From Streptomyces coeruleorubidus (GTDB taxonomy: Bacteria; Actinomycetota; Actinomycetes; Streptomycetales; Streptomycetaceae), in NCBI RefSeq assembly GCF_008705135.1, contig NZ_CP023694.1, forward strand, positions 4,817,001 through 4,881,000: a DNA stretch of 64,000 nt, given 5' to 3'. How positions within the stretch are numbered: position 1 is the stretch's first letter; every line of letters begins with the position of its first letter. Of this stretch, positions 43,029 to 52,235 are shown one piece after another. The notes under the pieces are model-generated. The model ran no database searches. It was given only the letters and a program-made list of their open reading frames with translations, and was not told where the DNA came from. The position numbers were made by a program, and so were the translations under genes.

Positions 43029-44372
43029 ATGTCAGACGCCGTAACAGCCATCCCCGAGGCCGAGCAGCGTGCGGTCGGCAAATTCCTGCGCCGCATGCTC
43101 CCGATCCTGGTCCTGATGCTGCTGGTCAACCAGATGGACCGGACGAACGTCGGCTTCGTCCAGAACGAACTGCGGGCCGATGTCGGCGTGAGCGCCACGG
43201 CCTACGGGCTCGGTGCGGGCCTGTTCTTCATCGGATACGCCCTGTTCGAGGTGCCGAGCAACATGCTCCTGGAGCGGTTCGGGGCCCGGGTCTGGCTGAC
43301 CCGGATCATGATCACCTGGGGTGCGGTGATCGTGGCGATGTGCTTCATCCACAACGTGTGGATGTTCTACGGCCTGCGCTTCCTGCTCGGTGTCGCGGAG
43401 GCCGGCTTCTTCCCCGGTGTGCTCCTCTACTTCACCCAGTGGCTGCCTGACTCCAGCCGGGGCCGGGCCAGTGCGATCTTCCTGGGTGGCTCGGCCACGG
43501 CGTACATCGTCACCGGCCCGATCACCGGTGCCCTGCTGGAGCTGCACGGCGCGGGCGGTATCGCGGGCTGGCGGTGGATGTTCGCCCTGGAGGGCGCCTT
43601 CTCCATCGTGGTCGGCTTCATCGCCGGGTTCTTCCTCGTCTCCCGGATCCAGGACGCGAAGTGGCTGACGCAGGAGGAGAAGGACGCGCTGACCGAGGCG
43701 GTGGAGCGCGACAAGGAGGCCCGTGACCGGGCGCCGTCGGTGTCGCGGATGAAGCTGATCTTCCACCCCCAGGTCGCCGTCCTGACCGCGGTCTTCTTCG
43801 CGATGGCGCTGACCGGGTACGCGATCACGTTCTGGCTGCCGAGCCTGGTGGAGGAGATCGGCGGACTGTCCCCCTTCCAGATCGGGCTGCTGTCGGCGAT
43901 CCCCTGGATCTGCGCGGTGATCGCGATGTACACGATGAGCCACTTCACCGACCGGGCCCCGGACCGTCGCCCCTACCTGGCGATCGCCCTGGTCCTGTCC
44001 GCGATCGGCACGTTCCTCGCGACCCTCGGATCGCCCTGGTTCGGCCTCGCCGCCCTCACGCTCGCCGCGGTCGGCGGCAAGTGCGCGGCCACCCTGTTCT
44101 GGCCGATGGCCCAGTCCGGCCTCGACCTGAAGATCGCCGCGCCGGGCCTGGCGCTGGTCAACTCCATCGGAAACCTGGGCGGGTTCGTGTCCCCCACCCT
44201 GTTCGGCTACCTGAAGGACACGACGGGGAGTACGACCGGGGGCCTGTACACGCTGTCGGCGGCGTCGATCCTGGCGGTTCTCGGGGTGGCGTTCGTACGG
44301 CACACCACCAAGGGGCCGCGGGCGGGGGCCGGGGATCGTGCGGGGGTGACGGGGAAGGCGGCTGTCAGGTAA
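43029..44372 (+). CDS. MFS transporter, anion:cation symporter (phthalate permease-like) family
   Basis: 447 residues from the ATG at 43029 (GAGGGAGACGACG upstream). It shows 12 hydrophobic segments. The TM1 region LLVNQMDRTNVGFVQNEL, loop FEVPSNMLLERFGARVWLTRIMITWG and EAGFFPGVLLYFTQWLPDSSRGRASAIF are diagnostic of the ACS family, which imports organic anions such as phthalate, tartrate, glucarate or 4-hydroxyphenylacetate. No catabolic genes are adjacent. A strong promoter with two operator-like repeats precedes it. Confidence 0.92.
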   Translation: MSDAVTAIPEAEQRAVGKFLRRMLPILVLMLLVNQMDRTNVGFVQNELRADVGVSATAYGLGAGLFFIGYALFEVPSNMLLERFGARVWLTRIMITWGAVIVAMCFIHNVWMFYGLRFLLGVAEAGFFPGVLLYFTQWLPDSSRGRASAIFLGGSATAYIVTGPITGALLELHGAGGIAGWRWMFALEGAFSIVVGFIAGFFLVSRIQDAKWLTQEEKDALTEAVERDKEARDRAPSVSRMKLIFHPQVAVLTAVFFAMALTGYAITFWLPSLVEEIGGLSPFQIGLLSAIPWICAVIAMYTMSHFTDRAPDRRPYLAIALVLSAIGTFLATLGSPWFGLAALTLAAVGGKCAATLFWPMAQSGLDLKIAAPGLALVNSIGNLGGFVSPTLFGYLKDTTGSTTGGLYTLSAASILAVLGVAFVRHTTKGPRAGAGDRAGVTGKAAVR

Positions 44373-44400
44373 GCGCGCCGACCGAGCCGACTCCGGGCTG

Positions 44401-44430
44401 GGGCCCGCTCCTTGTGTGGGGGCGGGTCCC
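44401..44430. terminator. Imperfect hairpin between convergent genes
   Basis: GGG-CCCGC-TCC (44401-44411) and GGGGCGGGTCCC (44419-44430) pair with one bulge and a wobble. Confidence 0.5.
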
Positions 44431-44446
44431 GGCCTTCGGGGCTTGA

Positions 44447-44818
44447 TCAGTTCCCGGCGAACAGGTCATCCACCGCGGTGGCTGTCAGGGAGCGGTCGAA
44501 CCAGAGGGTGAGGGTGTCGAGGTCGGTGCAGGAGGTGATGCGGTCGCGGGTGTCCTCGGGGACGGGGATGCCGCGCTTCTCCAGCACGCTGAGGATGGAC
44601 TCGGCTCTGGCTTCAGCTTTGCCTTCGGCCTTGCCCTCGGCTTTGCCCTCCAGGTACGTCTCCTCGAAGAGGGTTCCCCTGCCCGGAAAGTATGTGGCGA
44701 CCATCTTCTCCAGCTCTCTCCATGTCTCCCGGACCGGAGTGTCCTCCAGCCCGACTTCAAGCCATTCGCACCAGTACTTCGCTGTTGCCTTGTCGAACGA
44801 CCGCATGCCGCGGGCCAT
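44447..44818 (-). CDS. Short hypothetical protein resembling the C-terminal part of Rpn-like proteins
   Basis: 123 residues. The middle is a charged repeat, LEGKAEGKAEGKAEARAES, followed by ILSVLEKRGIPVPEDTRDRITSCTDLDTLTLWFDRSLTATAVDDLF. This tail is common at the C-terminus of longer Streptomyces proteins related to PD-(D/E)XK (Rpn/transposase-like) nucleases. The N-terminal nuclease domain is missing and no SD precedes the ATG, so this may be a truncated remnant. The family link is from memory of the tail pattern. Confidence 0.55.
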   Translation of the reverse strand: MARGMRSFDKATAKYWCEWLEVGLEDTPVRETWRELEKMVATYFPGRGTLFEETYLEGKAEGKAEGKAEARAESILSVLEKRGIPVPEDTRDRITSCTDLDTLTLWFDRSLTATAVDDLFAGN

Positions 44819-44865
44819 CGTTCACTCTTGCGAGAGCGGCAAAAACGTTCACTTCATGGGTGCTA

Positions 44866-45231
44866 TTACCTGGCCACGAACTGGGTCAGGATCGCCTGGA
44901 CCTCGTAGATGTCGACGCCCTTGGTGAAGGTCTTCTCGATGGGGGTCGGGGTGCCGGAGATCCAGATCTTCAGTTCGGCGTCGAGGTCGAAGGTGCCGGC
45001 CGTTTCCACCGCGAAGTGGGTGATGCTGCGGTAGGGGACGGAGTGGTACTCCACCTTCTTGCCGGTGATGCCCTGCTTGTCGATCAGGATCAGGCGGCGG
45101 TCGGTGAAGAGGATGGTGTCGCGGATGAGGAGGTACGCGGCGTGGACCTGTTCGCCGTGGCCGAGGAGGCGGGCGTAGTCCTGCTGGGCCGATGCCGGAT
45201 CGACGGTGTGTGCGTTGCCGAACAGTGCCAT
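44866..45231 (-). CDS. Bacterial PH-domain protein
   Basis: 121 residues from the ATG at 45231 (GGGGG upstream). The pattern EQVHAAYLLIRDTILFTDRRLILIDKQGITGKKVEYHSVPYRSITHFAVETAGTFDLDAELKIWI is the bPH_1 fold, a beta-barrel with a helix of unknown ligand that forms rings in known structures. The last part (FTKGVDIYEVQAILTQFV) is the C-terminal helix. It is probably cytoplasmic. It lies downstream of metG but behind its terminator. Confidence 0.88.
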   Translation of the reverse strand: MALFGNAHTVDPASAQQDYARLLGHGEQVHAAYLLIRDTILFTDRRLILIDKQGITGKKVEYHSVPYRSITHFAVETAGTFDLDAELKIWISGTPTPIEKTFTKGVDIYEVQAILTQFVAR

Positions 45232-45288
45232 GGGAGCCCCCGGGTGTGTGGCGGCGGCCGGGTGGCCGCTCTCACGCGATCTTCGCAA

Positions 45289-45334
45289 AGCACGGGGCCC
45301 GGGAGAAGGTTCTCGTTCTCCCGGGCCCCGTGCT
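45289..45334 (-). terminator. Perfect 19-bp hairpin after metG
   Basis: Arms 45289-45307 and 45316-45334 are perfectly complementary with an 8-nt loop, just past the metG stop on the minus strand. Confidence 0.92.
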
Positions 45335-45366
45335 GTAGCGAGCGTGTTACGCCGTTACGCGGTCCG

Positions 45367-46983
45367 TTACGCCGTCGGCTTCTCCTCCAGGCGCGGGAAG
45401 AGGACCGCGCCCTTGGTGACCGTCGTGCCGACGGGGAGCCGGCCCCACTCGCCGGCCTCGCCGATCCTCTGGTCCGCGAGGGCGCCGAGGGAGGCGCCCG
45501 CACCGAGCGAGTCCCAGAGCTTCTGGGAGGTCTCCGGCATGACCGGGTTGAGGAGGACCGCCACCGCGCGGAGGGACTCCGCGGCCGTGTAGAGGATCGT
45601 CGCCAGGCGTGCCTTGCCCTCGTCGGAAGTGTCCTTGGCGACCTTCCACGGCTCCTGCTCCGTGATGTAGCCGTTGACCTGCTTGACGAAGTCGAAGATC
45701 GCCAGGATGCCGCCCTGGAAGTCCAGGTCCTCGCCGATCCGGCGGTCCGCCTCCCTGACCGCCTTCGCCAGGCCCTCGTGGATCGCCTTCTCCGCCTCAC
45801 CGGCCGCCGTGGCCTCCGGCAGCGTGCCGCCGAAGTACTTGCCGACCATCGCCGCGACGCGGGACGCCAGGTTGCCGTAGTCGTTCGCCAGCTCGCTGGT
45901 GTAGCGGGCCGAGAAGTCCTCCCAGGAGAAGGAGCCGTCCTGGCCGAAGGCGATCGCGCGCAGGAAGTACCAGCGGTACGCGTCCACGCCGAAGTGCGAG
46001 GTGAGGTCCTGCGGCTTGATGCCGGTCAGGTTCGACTTCGACATCTTCTCGCCGCCGACCATCAGCCAGCCGTTGGCCGCGATCTTGCCGGGCAGGGGGA
46101 GCCCTTGTGCCATCAGCATCGCGGGCCAGATCACCGCGTGGAAGCGGAGGATGTCCTTGCCGACCAGGTGGACGTCGGCCGGGAAGGTCTCCTCGAACTT
46201 GGCCTGGTTCTCGTTGTAGCCGACCGCCGTGGCGTAGTTCAGCAGGGCGTCGACCCACACGTAGATCACGTGCTTGTCGTCCCACGGGACCGGGACGCCC
46301 CAGTCGAACGTCGAGCGCGAGATGGAGAGGTCCTGGAGGCCCTGCCGTACGAAGTTCACGACCTCGTTGCGCGCGGACTCGGGCTGGATGAAGCCGGGGT
46401 TGGCCTCGTAGTGGGCGAGGAGCTTCTCGCCGTACTCGCTCAGCTTGAAGAAGTAGTTCTCCTCGCTGAGGATCTCGACCGGCTTCTTGTGGATCGGGCA
46501 GAGCTTCTGGCCCGCGTACTCACCCTCGCCGTCGAGGAGCTCGCCAGGGAGCTTGTACTCCTCGCAGCCGACGCAGTACGGGCCCTCGTAGCCGCCCTTG
46601 TAGATCTCGCCCTTGTCGTACAGGTCCTGGACGAACTCCTGGACGCGGTCCGTGTGCCGCTTCTGCGTGGTGCGGATGAAGTCGTCGTTCGCGATCTCCA
46701 GGTGCTCCCAGAGAGGCTTCCACGCTTCGGTGACGAGCTTGTCGGCCCACGCCTGGGGAGTGACCCCGTTGGCTTCGGCCGTGCGCATGATCTTCTGACC
46801 GTGCTCGTCCGTGCCGGTGAGGTACCACACCTTCTCGCCGCGCTGGCGGTGCCAGCGGGTGAGCACGTCGCCTGCGACGGTCGTATAGGCGTGGCCCAGG
46901 TGAGGAGCGTCGTTGACGTAGTAGATGGGGGTCGAGACGTAGTACGCCTTCGCCCCCTGCTTCTCGGATCCAGTGGCCGCCAT
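45367..46983 (-). CDS. metG: Methionyl-tRNA synthetase
   Basis: 538 residues. The class I signature HIGH appears as PHLGH (near residue 28) and KMSKS is exact (GGEKMSKSNL). The connective peptide holds Cys residues YCVGCEEYKLPGEL and LCPIHKKPVEILSEENYFFKL. The anticodon-binding domain follows (from about EDFSARYTSELANDYGNLASRV). The short C-terminus lacks the tRNA-binding EMAP-like extension, as in other actinobacterial enzymes. It charges tRNA-Met and initiator tRNA. Confidence 0.97.
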   Translation of the reverse strand: MAATGSEKQGAKAYYVSTPIYYVNDAPHLGHAYTTVAGDVLTRWHRQRGEKVWYLTGTDEHGQKIMRTAEANGVTPQAWADKLVTEAWKPLWEHLEIANDDFIRTTQKRHTDRVQEFVQDLYDKGEIYKGGYEGPYCVGCEEYKLPGELLDGEGEYAGQKLCPIHKKPVEILSEENYFFKLSEYGEKLLAHYEANPGFIQPESARNEVVNFVRQGLQDLSISRSTFDWGVPVPWDDKHVIYVWVDALLNYATAVGYNENQAKFEETFPADVHLVGKDILRFHAVIWPAMLMAQGLPLPGKIAANGWLMVGGEKMSKSNLTGIKPQDLTSHFGVDAYRWYFLRAIAFGQDGSFSWEDFSARYTSELANDYGNLASRVAAMVGKYFGGTLPEATAAGEAEKAIHEGLAKAVREADRRIGEDLDFQGGILAIFDFVKQVNGYITEQEPWKVAKDTSDEGKARLATILYTAAESLRAVAVLLNPVMPETSQKLWDSLGAGASLGALADQRIGEAGEWGRLPVGTTVTKGAVLFPRLEEKPTA

Positions 46984-47029
46984 GGGCGAAATCCTACTGG
47001 TCCGCTGAAGATCGACTCACATGCGTTTC

Positions 47030-47072
47030 GGGGGGTGGACGTGGACAGGGGCTCTGTCCACGTCCACCCCCC
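47030..47072 (-). terminator. Perfect 18-bp hairpin after the vWA gene
   Basis: Arms 47030-47047 and 47055-47072 pair perfectly around a 7-nt loop. It lies downstream of the vWA gene and upstream of metG. Confidence 0.92.
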
Positions 47073-47093
47073 GGGGGGTTGTGCGGGCGGGTG

Positions 47094-48806
47094 CTAGGGG
47101 CGCCAGTTCGCCAGTACGCCCTCGTAGAGCTCCTTGTCCGTGAGCTCGCGGGGGGTTTCGCCGGCGAGGAAGTGGGACGTGTTGGGGGTCTTGAGCTTGC
47201 GGAGGTAGTCGAAGGCCTTGTTCTCCGGGTCGCCGAAGGCGACGAAGGAGAAGAAGACGGTGGGGTGGGACTTTGCCGCGTCGGTGAGGGACTTCGTGGC
47301 GGGGGTCTTGGCGTCGGGGGCGCCGTCCGTCTGGAAGATCACCAGGGCCGGGGTGTCGGGGGTCGCTTCCTTGCCGTGGTGGGCGAGGACCGCTTCGACG
47401 GCTGCGTGGTAGCTGGTGCGGCCCATGCGGCCGAGGCCGGCGTGCAGGTCGTCGATCTTGTTCTCGTGGTCGGTGAGGGTGATCTCGCCGGTGCCGTCGA
47501 GTTCGGTGGAGAAGAAGAAGACCTGGACGGTGGCCTCGGGGTCGAGGTGGGCGGCGAGGGCGAGGGTTTGTTCGGCGAGGGCCTGGGCCGAGCCGTCCTT
47601 GTAGTACGGGCGCATGGAGGCGGAGCGGTCGAGGACGAGGTAGACCTTGGCCCGGGTGCCGGTGAGGTCGTGCTGCTTGAGGGTGGTGGTGGCGGCCTTG
47701 TAGGCGGTGGTGAGGCTGGGGGCGCGGGTCTTGACGCGGGTGAGGGGGACGGCGGGGGTGGGGGCCGGCTCGGCCTCGCCTTCGGCTTCGGCATCGGCCG
47801 TGTCGCCTTCGCCTTCGGCCGTGTCGTTGTTCCCGGCCGCGGCGCCCTTGCTGCTTGCGTCGGCGGGTGCGGGAGTGTCCACGGCCTTGGCCGTCGCCTG
47901 GGGTTCGGCCTCGCCTTCGGCTTCGGCCGTGTCGTTCCCACCCGCACCACCCGTGCTGCCTTCGTCGTCGGGTGCGGGTGGCCCCTGGGGGGCGGAGTCG
48001 CCGTCGGCGGCTGCGGGCGCGTCCGCCGCTTCGGGCGTCGGCTTGTCTGCGGAGGACGACTCGGGCTCCTCGGGCTCCTGGGCCTCGGCGACGGTCGCCT
48101 CCTCCGCCGGGTCCGTCGGCGTCGGCTTCTCAGCCGCAGTCGCCTCCGTCGGCTCCTCCATCGTCGGCTTGGGCTCGGCCTCCGGCTCAGCGGCAGCCTC
48201 TGCCTCCGGTGCCACCGCCGCCGGCTTCTCCGCGGCCGTCGGCTCCTCCACAACCTGCGGCTTCTCCGCCGCCGGCTCCTCGACGGCCGCCCGTTCCTCT
48301 TCAACGGCCGGCTTCTCGGCGACCGTCGGTTCCTCTTCAACGGCCGGCTTCTCGGCGACCGTCGGTTCCTCTTCAACGGCCGGCTTCTCGGCGACCGTCT
48401 GTTCCTCCTCAGCCGCCGGCTTCCCGTCGACCGCCGGCTCCTCCTCAACCGCCGGCTCCGCGGCGACCGCCCGCTCCTCACCCCCGGGCTTCTCCGCGGT
48501 CTTCGGCTCCGGCTCCTCCTCCGCCGACCGCGCAGGCCTGGGCACCGTCACATTGTCGAAGATCATCGACACGAGGTCGTGTTCGCCGCGGGGCTCCGGG
48601 ACGTCGGCCGTCGGGCCGGGGGTCGGTTCCGGGGAGGGGGACGGGACCTTCGGTTCCGTCGCGGCGGGCGTGGGGGGCTGCGGCGTCGGTGAGTCCTGGG
48701 AGGGGGTCTCCGCCGTCGGGGTGGTCTGCGCCGCACCCTCCGCCTCGGCGGTCCGTGATTTGCGTGACCGTCCGAACGCGTTCCGCAAGAGAGTGAGAAT
48801 GCCCAT
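47094..48806 (-). CDS. vWA-domain protein with long Ala/Glu/Pro repeat region (TerF-like)
   Basis: 570 residues. After a short basic start (MGILTLLRNAFGRSRKSR), residues about 20-370 are low-complexity Ala/Glu/Pro. They contain the dodecapeptide repeat TVAEKPAVEEEP, encoded by 36-bp tandem repeats. The C-terminal 200 residues form a vWA domain: MIDAS DRSASM, TSYHA and TDGAPD. The domain is closest in style to tellurium-resistance vWA proteins. No signal peptide or membrane helix, so probably cytoplasmic. No ter genes are adjacent, so the role is open. Confidence 0.88.
   Translation of the reverse strand: MGILTLLRNAFGRSRKSRTAEAEGAAQTTPTAETPSQDSPTPQPPTPAATEPKVPSPSPEPTPGPTADVPEPRGEHDLVSMIFDNVTVPRPARSAEEEPEPKTAEKPGGEERAVAAEPAVEEEPAVDGKPAAEEEQTVAEKPAVEEEPTVAEKPAVEEEPTVAEKPAVEEERAAVEEPAAEKPQVVEEPTAAEKPAAVAPEAEAAAEPEAEPKPTMEEPTEATAAEKPTPTDPAEEATVAEAQEPEEPESSSADKPTPEAADAPAAADGDSAPQGPPAPDDEGSTGGAGGNDTAEAEGEAEPQATAKAVDTPAPADASSKGAAAGNNDTAEGEGDTADAEAEGEAEPAPTPAVPLTRVKTRAPSLTTAYKAATTTLKQHDLTGTRAKVYLVLDRSASMRPYYKDGSAQALAEQTLALAAHLDPEATVQVFFFSTELDGTGEITLTDHENKIDDLHAGLGRMGRTSYHAAVEAVLAHHGKEATPDTPALVIFQTDGAPDAKTPATKSLTDAAKSHPTVFFSFVAFGDPENKAFDYLRKLKTPNTSHFLAGETPRELTDKELYEGVLANWRP
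48293..48472 (-). repeat. 36-bp tandem repeat inside the vWA gene
   Basis: Three almost identical 36-bp units (48293-48328, 48329-48364, 48365-48400) are followed by two diverged units up to 48472. They keep the reading frame and encode the 12-residue repeat TVAEKPAVEEEP. Confidence 0.9.
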
Positions 48807-48994
48807 GTGCGCGCAACCCTTCGCGTGAGTTGAAGCCCGTCAATCCCTGGCCAGGACGGACACGTAAGGTTAGCGGCCCTCCTGGGTGATCTTGGGCAGG
48901 GTCAGGGGTGCGGGGTACCGGCTGTCAAGAGGGACATCCGGCCTGCGAAGGTGTCGCCGTGCTGAATCGCCGTAACTGCCGTAAGGCTTCCGCA

Positions 48995-49016
48995 GGTTCA
49001 CTCGCTGTTCACCCTG
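48995..49016 (+). promoter_or_regulatory. PHO box (PhoP binding) upstream of phoX
   Basis: Two adjacent 11-bp direct units, GGTTCACTCGC (48995-49005) and TGTTCACCCTG (49006-49016), carry the GTTCACC core of Streptomyces PHO boxes. They sit about 70 bp before the start of a PhoX-family phosphatase gene, so control by PhoP under phosphate limitation is likely. Confidence 0.75.
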
Positions 49017-49086
49017 GCGCCCGGCTGCCGCACATATGTGCCCCTACGGTCACGCTGACACCATGGGCATCCAAGGAGAGAGCAAA

Positions 49087-51165
49087 GTGCGAAAGCTGCT
49101 GCCGTTGATCGGAACGCCGTCCGGTTCGCACCCTGGCGGTCGGTCCGCCATGACCTGTCGTTTCCGGTGTGGTGACGCCTGCTTCCACGAGGTGCCCAAC
49201 ACCAGCTCCAACGAGTACGTCGGTGATGTGATCGCCGGTGCGCTCAGCCGCCGGTCGATGATGCGGGCCGCGGCCGTGGTGACCGTGGCCGCCGCGGGCG
49301 CGGGGGCCGTGGGTGTCGCGCAGGCTCCGCAGGCCGGCGCCGTCCCGGCCGACGCCGCCGCCGAGGCCGCTCGGCGCAAACACAAGGGCGCGCGCGGGCT
49401 GCGCTTCGCGCCCGTCGCGCCCAACACCACCGACGCCGTGACCGTGCCGGAGGGGTACCGGCAGAACGTCGTCATCCGCTGGGGCGAGCCCATCCTGCGC
49501 GGTGCGCCCGCCTTCGACCCGGAGAAGCAGACCGCCAAGGCGCAGGCCGGGCAGTTCGGGTACAACTGCGATTTCCTCGCCCTGCTCCCGCTGCCCGGGG
49601 AGCGGAACAGGCAGCTGCTCGTCGCCAACCATGAGTACACCGATGAGGTGCTCATGTTCCGGGGGTACGACGCCGCCAACCCCACCCGTGAGCAGGCCGA
49701 GATCGCCTGGGCCGCGCACGGGCTGTCCGCCGTCGTCGTGGAGGGGGACCGGAAGACCGGGAAGCTCACCCCCGTTCCCCGGCACCAGCTCAACCGCCGT
49801 GTCACCGTCACCACCGAGTTCCGGCTCACCGGCCCCGCCGCCGGGTCGGACCTGGTGAAGACCTCCGCCGACCCGACCGGTACGAAGGTTCTGGGCACCC
49901 TCAACAACTGCGCCGGTGGCACCACGCCCTGGGGGACGACCCTGCACGGCGAGGAGAACTTCAACCAGTACTTCGCCAACAGCAGCCGGGCGAGCGACAA
50001 GCGGTACGGCATCGGGACCGGGGCCAGCGAGCGCAAGTGGGAGCGTTTCGACAAGCGGTTCGATGTCGCTCAGGAGCCGAACGAGGTGCACCGCTTCGGG
50101 TACGTCGTGGAGCTCGACCCGTACGACCCGACCTCCACGCCCCGCAAGCACACCGCTCTCGGCCGCTTCAAGCACGAGGGCGCGACCGTCCGGCTCACGG
50201 CGGACGGCCGTCCCGTCGTCTACACCGGTGACGACGAGCGGTTCGACTACTTCTACAAGTTCGTCGGCAGCAAGCGGATGAAGCGCGGCCACGGCCGCGC
50301 GGTCCGCGAGCACAACATGTCCCTGCTCGACGAGGGGACGCTGTACGTCGCCAAGCTCACCGGTGACTCCCCCGCCATCGAGATCGACGGCACGGGCAAG
50401 CTGCCGAACGACGGCGAGTTCGACGGGAGCGGCGAGTGGATTCCGCTGGCCACCGCCACCGCCGACGGTGCCGTCTCGCACGTGGACGGGATGAGCGCCG
50501 AGGAGGTCTTCGTCTTCACGCGTCTCGCCGGTGACAAGGTGGGCGCGACGAAGATGGACCGGCCCGAGGACATCGAGCCCAACCCGGTGACCGGCAAGGT
50601 GTACGTCGCCCTGACCAACAACAGCAACCGTGGTGTCGGCTCCAACGCCAAGGCGGACGAGGCCAATCCGCGCAACGCCAACAAGCACGGGCACGTGCTG
50701 GAGCTCACCGAGCGCTGGAACCGGCCCGAGAGCACCAGGTTCGCCTGGTCGCTGTTCCTCGTCGCCGGTGACCCGGACGACCCGGCGACCTACTTCGCCG
50801 GGTTCCCGAAGGAGGGCGTCAGCCCGATCTCATGCCCGGACAACGTCGCCTTCGACCCCTACGGCAACCTGTGGATCTCCACCGACGGCGCCCAGCTCGG
50901 CTCGCACGACGGCCTGTTCGGCGTGGCGACCCGGGGTGAGCGGCGTGGTGAGCTGAAGCAGTTCCTGACCGTGCCGAAGGGTGCCGAGACCTGCGGTCCG
51001 ATCGTCCAGGACCGGCGCGTGCTGGTCGCCGTGCAGCACCCCGGTGAGATCGACGGCGCGTCGGTGGAGAAGCCCGCCAGCACCTGGCCCGACGGGCCCG
51101 GGAAGTACGTCCGGCCGGCGGTCGTTGCCGTGTGGCGTGCGGACGGTTGCGACATCGGCGTCTGA
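49087..51165 (+). CDS. phoX: PhoX-family (DUF839) secreted phosphatase
   Basis: 692 residues from the GTG at 49087 (GGAGAGAG upstream). The N-terminus contains a conserved cysteine-rich stretch TCRFRCGDACFHEVPNTSSN and a twin-arginine signal LSRRSMMRAAAVVTVAAAGAGAVG. The body has PhoX motifs such as NHEYTDEVLMF, NNCAGGTTPWGTTLHGEENFN, MDRPEDIEPNPVTGKVYVALTNNSNRG and CPDNVAFDPYGNLWISTDG. PhoX enzymes are Ca/Fe phosphatases exported by Tat that release phosphate from organic esters. The PHO box upstream fits. Monocistronic with a hairpin at the end. Confidence 0.92.
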   Translation: MRKLLPLIGTPSGSHPGGRSAMTCRFRCGDACFHEVPNTSSNEYVGDVIAGALSRRSMMRAAAVVTVAAAGAGAVGVAQAPQAGAVPADAAAEAARRKHKGARGLRFAPVAPNTTDAVTVPEGYRQNVVIRWGEPILRGAPAFDPEKQTAKAQAGQFGYNCDFLALLPLPGERNRQLLVANHEYTDEVLMFRGYDAANPTREQAEIAWAAHGLSAVVVEGDRKTGKLTPVPRHQLNRRVTVTTEFRLTGPAAGSDLVKTSADPTGTKVLGTLNNCAGGTTPWGTTLHGEENFNQYFANSSRASDKRYGIGTGASERKWERFDKRFDVAQEPNEVHRFGYVVELDPYDPTSTPRKHTALGRFKHEGATVRLTADGRPVVYTGDDERFDYFYKFVGSKRMKRGHGRAVREHNMSLLDEGTLYVAKLTGDSPAIEIDGTGKLPNDGEFDGSGEWIPLATATADGAVSHVDGMSAEEVFVFTRLAGDKVGATKMDRPEDIEPNPVTGKVYVALTNNSNRGVGSNAKADEANPRNANKHGHVLELTERWNRPESTRFAWSLFLVAGDPDDPATYFAGFPKEGVSPISCPDNVAFDPYGNLWISTDGAQLGSHDGLFGVATRGERRGELKQFLTVPKGAETCGPIVQDRRVLVAVQHPGEIDGASVEKPASTWPDGPGKYVRPAVVAVWRADGCDIGV

Positions 51166-51187
51166 CCGAGCCACGACAGCAGCAAGC

Positions 51188-51213
51188 AGGGGGCGCCCGA
51201 CGGGGCGCCCCCT
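51188..51213. terminator. Perfect 11-bp hairpin between convergent genes
   Basis: Arms 51188-51198 and 51203-51213 pair perfectly around a GACG loop. It reaches the stop of the convergent gene. Confidence 0.85.
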
Positions 51214-52210
51214 ACCTGCCTTCGTGCAGCGTCAGATCCGTCACCACCGCCCGGTGGTCCGTGTCGGCCACGTCCAGGATGCGCGTGCGGTCGGCCCCGA
51301 AGTGCTTCGACACCAGGACGTGGTCGATCTGCGTGCCGAACGTCGGGGCGGTCCGGGCCGGCCAGGTGGCCGTGCGGTCGGCGTCGTCCAGGCGGGCGGC
51401 GTCGCTCAAACCGGTGTCGAGGATGCGGCGGAAGGCGGCGTGGTCCTGGGAGGCGTTGAAGTCGCCCGCCAGGACCAGGGGGGTGCCGCGGTCGGCGGTG
51501 GCGGCGTCGCGCAGGGCGTCGAGTTCCCTGTTCCAGAGGTCCACCTGGCCGGGGATCGGGGGCATGGGGTGGGCGAGCTGGAGTCGTACGGGATGCCCGT
51601 CGACGTCGGCGATCGCCCCGGGCATGCCCATGGTGCCGGAGACGCCGTCGGTGGGCCGCAGCGGGAAGCGGCTGAGGATGACGGAGCCCTCGGAGCCGCC
51701 GCCCTCGACGGCCCGGCGGTGCGGGTAGTCCTGGGAGAGATCGTCCTTCAGCCGCGCGTCACACTCGTATTCGCATTCCTGTGCGAAGACGATGTCCGGT
51801 TTCTCGCGGCGGACGGCGGCGACCAGGGGCCCGGTGCCCTGCCCGAACTCGACGTTCGAGGTCAGTACGCGCAGTTCGGCGACCGGGCGGCCGACGGGGT
51901 CGCCGACCTTGCCGTACGGCTCGATGAACCAGGCCAGCAGGCCGAGCAGGACCACGCCCCAGGCCGTCCCGAGCCACCACCGGGACAGCAGGGCGAGCAG
52001 CAGCGCCAGGCCGGTGGGGGCGAGCAGCCAGGGGAGGAAGGCGAGGACCTGCGGGACGGGCGTGATGCCGTCGCTGTCGGCGGTCCGGAAGCCGACGACC
52101 ACGCTGACCGCGGCGAACAGCAGGGCGGCGCACCAGGCGCCGGGCCGCCGTCCGGGCGGACGGTGGTCCGGCCCGTCGGTGGCGGTCCACTCGGCAGCGG
52201 CGGTGTCCAA
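51212..52210 (-). CDS. Membrane-anchored endonuclease/exonuclease/phosphatase (EEP) family protein
   Basis: 332 residues from the TTG at 52210, chosen for GGAAGG seven bases upstream; no good ATG or GTG exists. Three N-terminal membrane helices (GAWCAALLFAAVSVVVGF, VLAFLPWLLAPTGLALLLALLS, TAWGVVLLGLLAWF) precede an extracytoplasmic EEP domain. That domain has LRVLTSNVEFGQG, FAQECEYE, GDFNASQDH, IDHVLVSKHFG and DTDHRAVVTDL, which include the metal and catalytic residues (Asn, Glu, Asp-Asn, Asp-His). Possible substrates are nucleic acids or phosphoesters outside the cell. Confidence 0.88.
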   Translation of the reverse strand: MDTAAAEWTATDGPDHRPPGRRPGAWCAALLFAAVSVVVGFRTADSDGITPVPQVLAFLPWLLAPTGLALLLALLSRWWLGTAWGVVLLGLLAWFIEPYGKVGDPVGRPVAELRVLTSNVEFGQGTGPLVAAVRREKPDIVFAQECEYECDARLKDDLSQDYPHRRAVEGGGSEGSVILSRFPLRPTDGVSGTMGMPGAIADVDGHPVRLQLAHPMPPIPGQVDLWNRELDALRDAATADRGTPLVLAGDFNASQDHAAFRRILDTGLSDAARLDDADRTATWPARTAPTFGTQIDHVLVSKHFGADRTRILDVADTDHRAVVTDLTLHEGR

Positions 52211-52235
52211 GGCCCGGCCTTCCGTTCGCGGGTGG

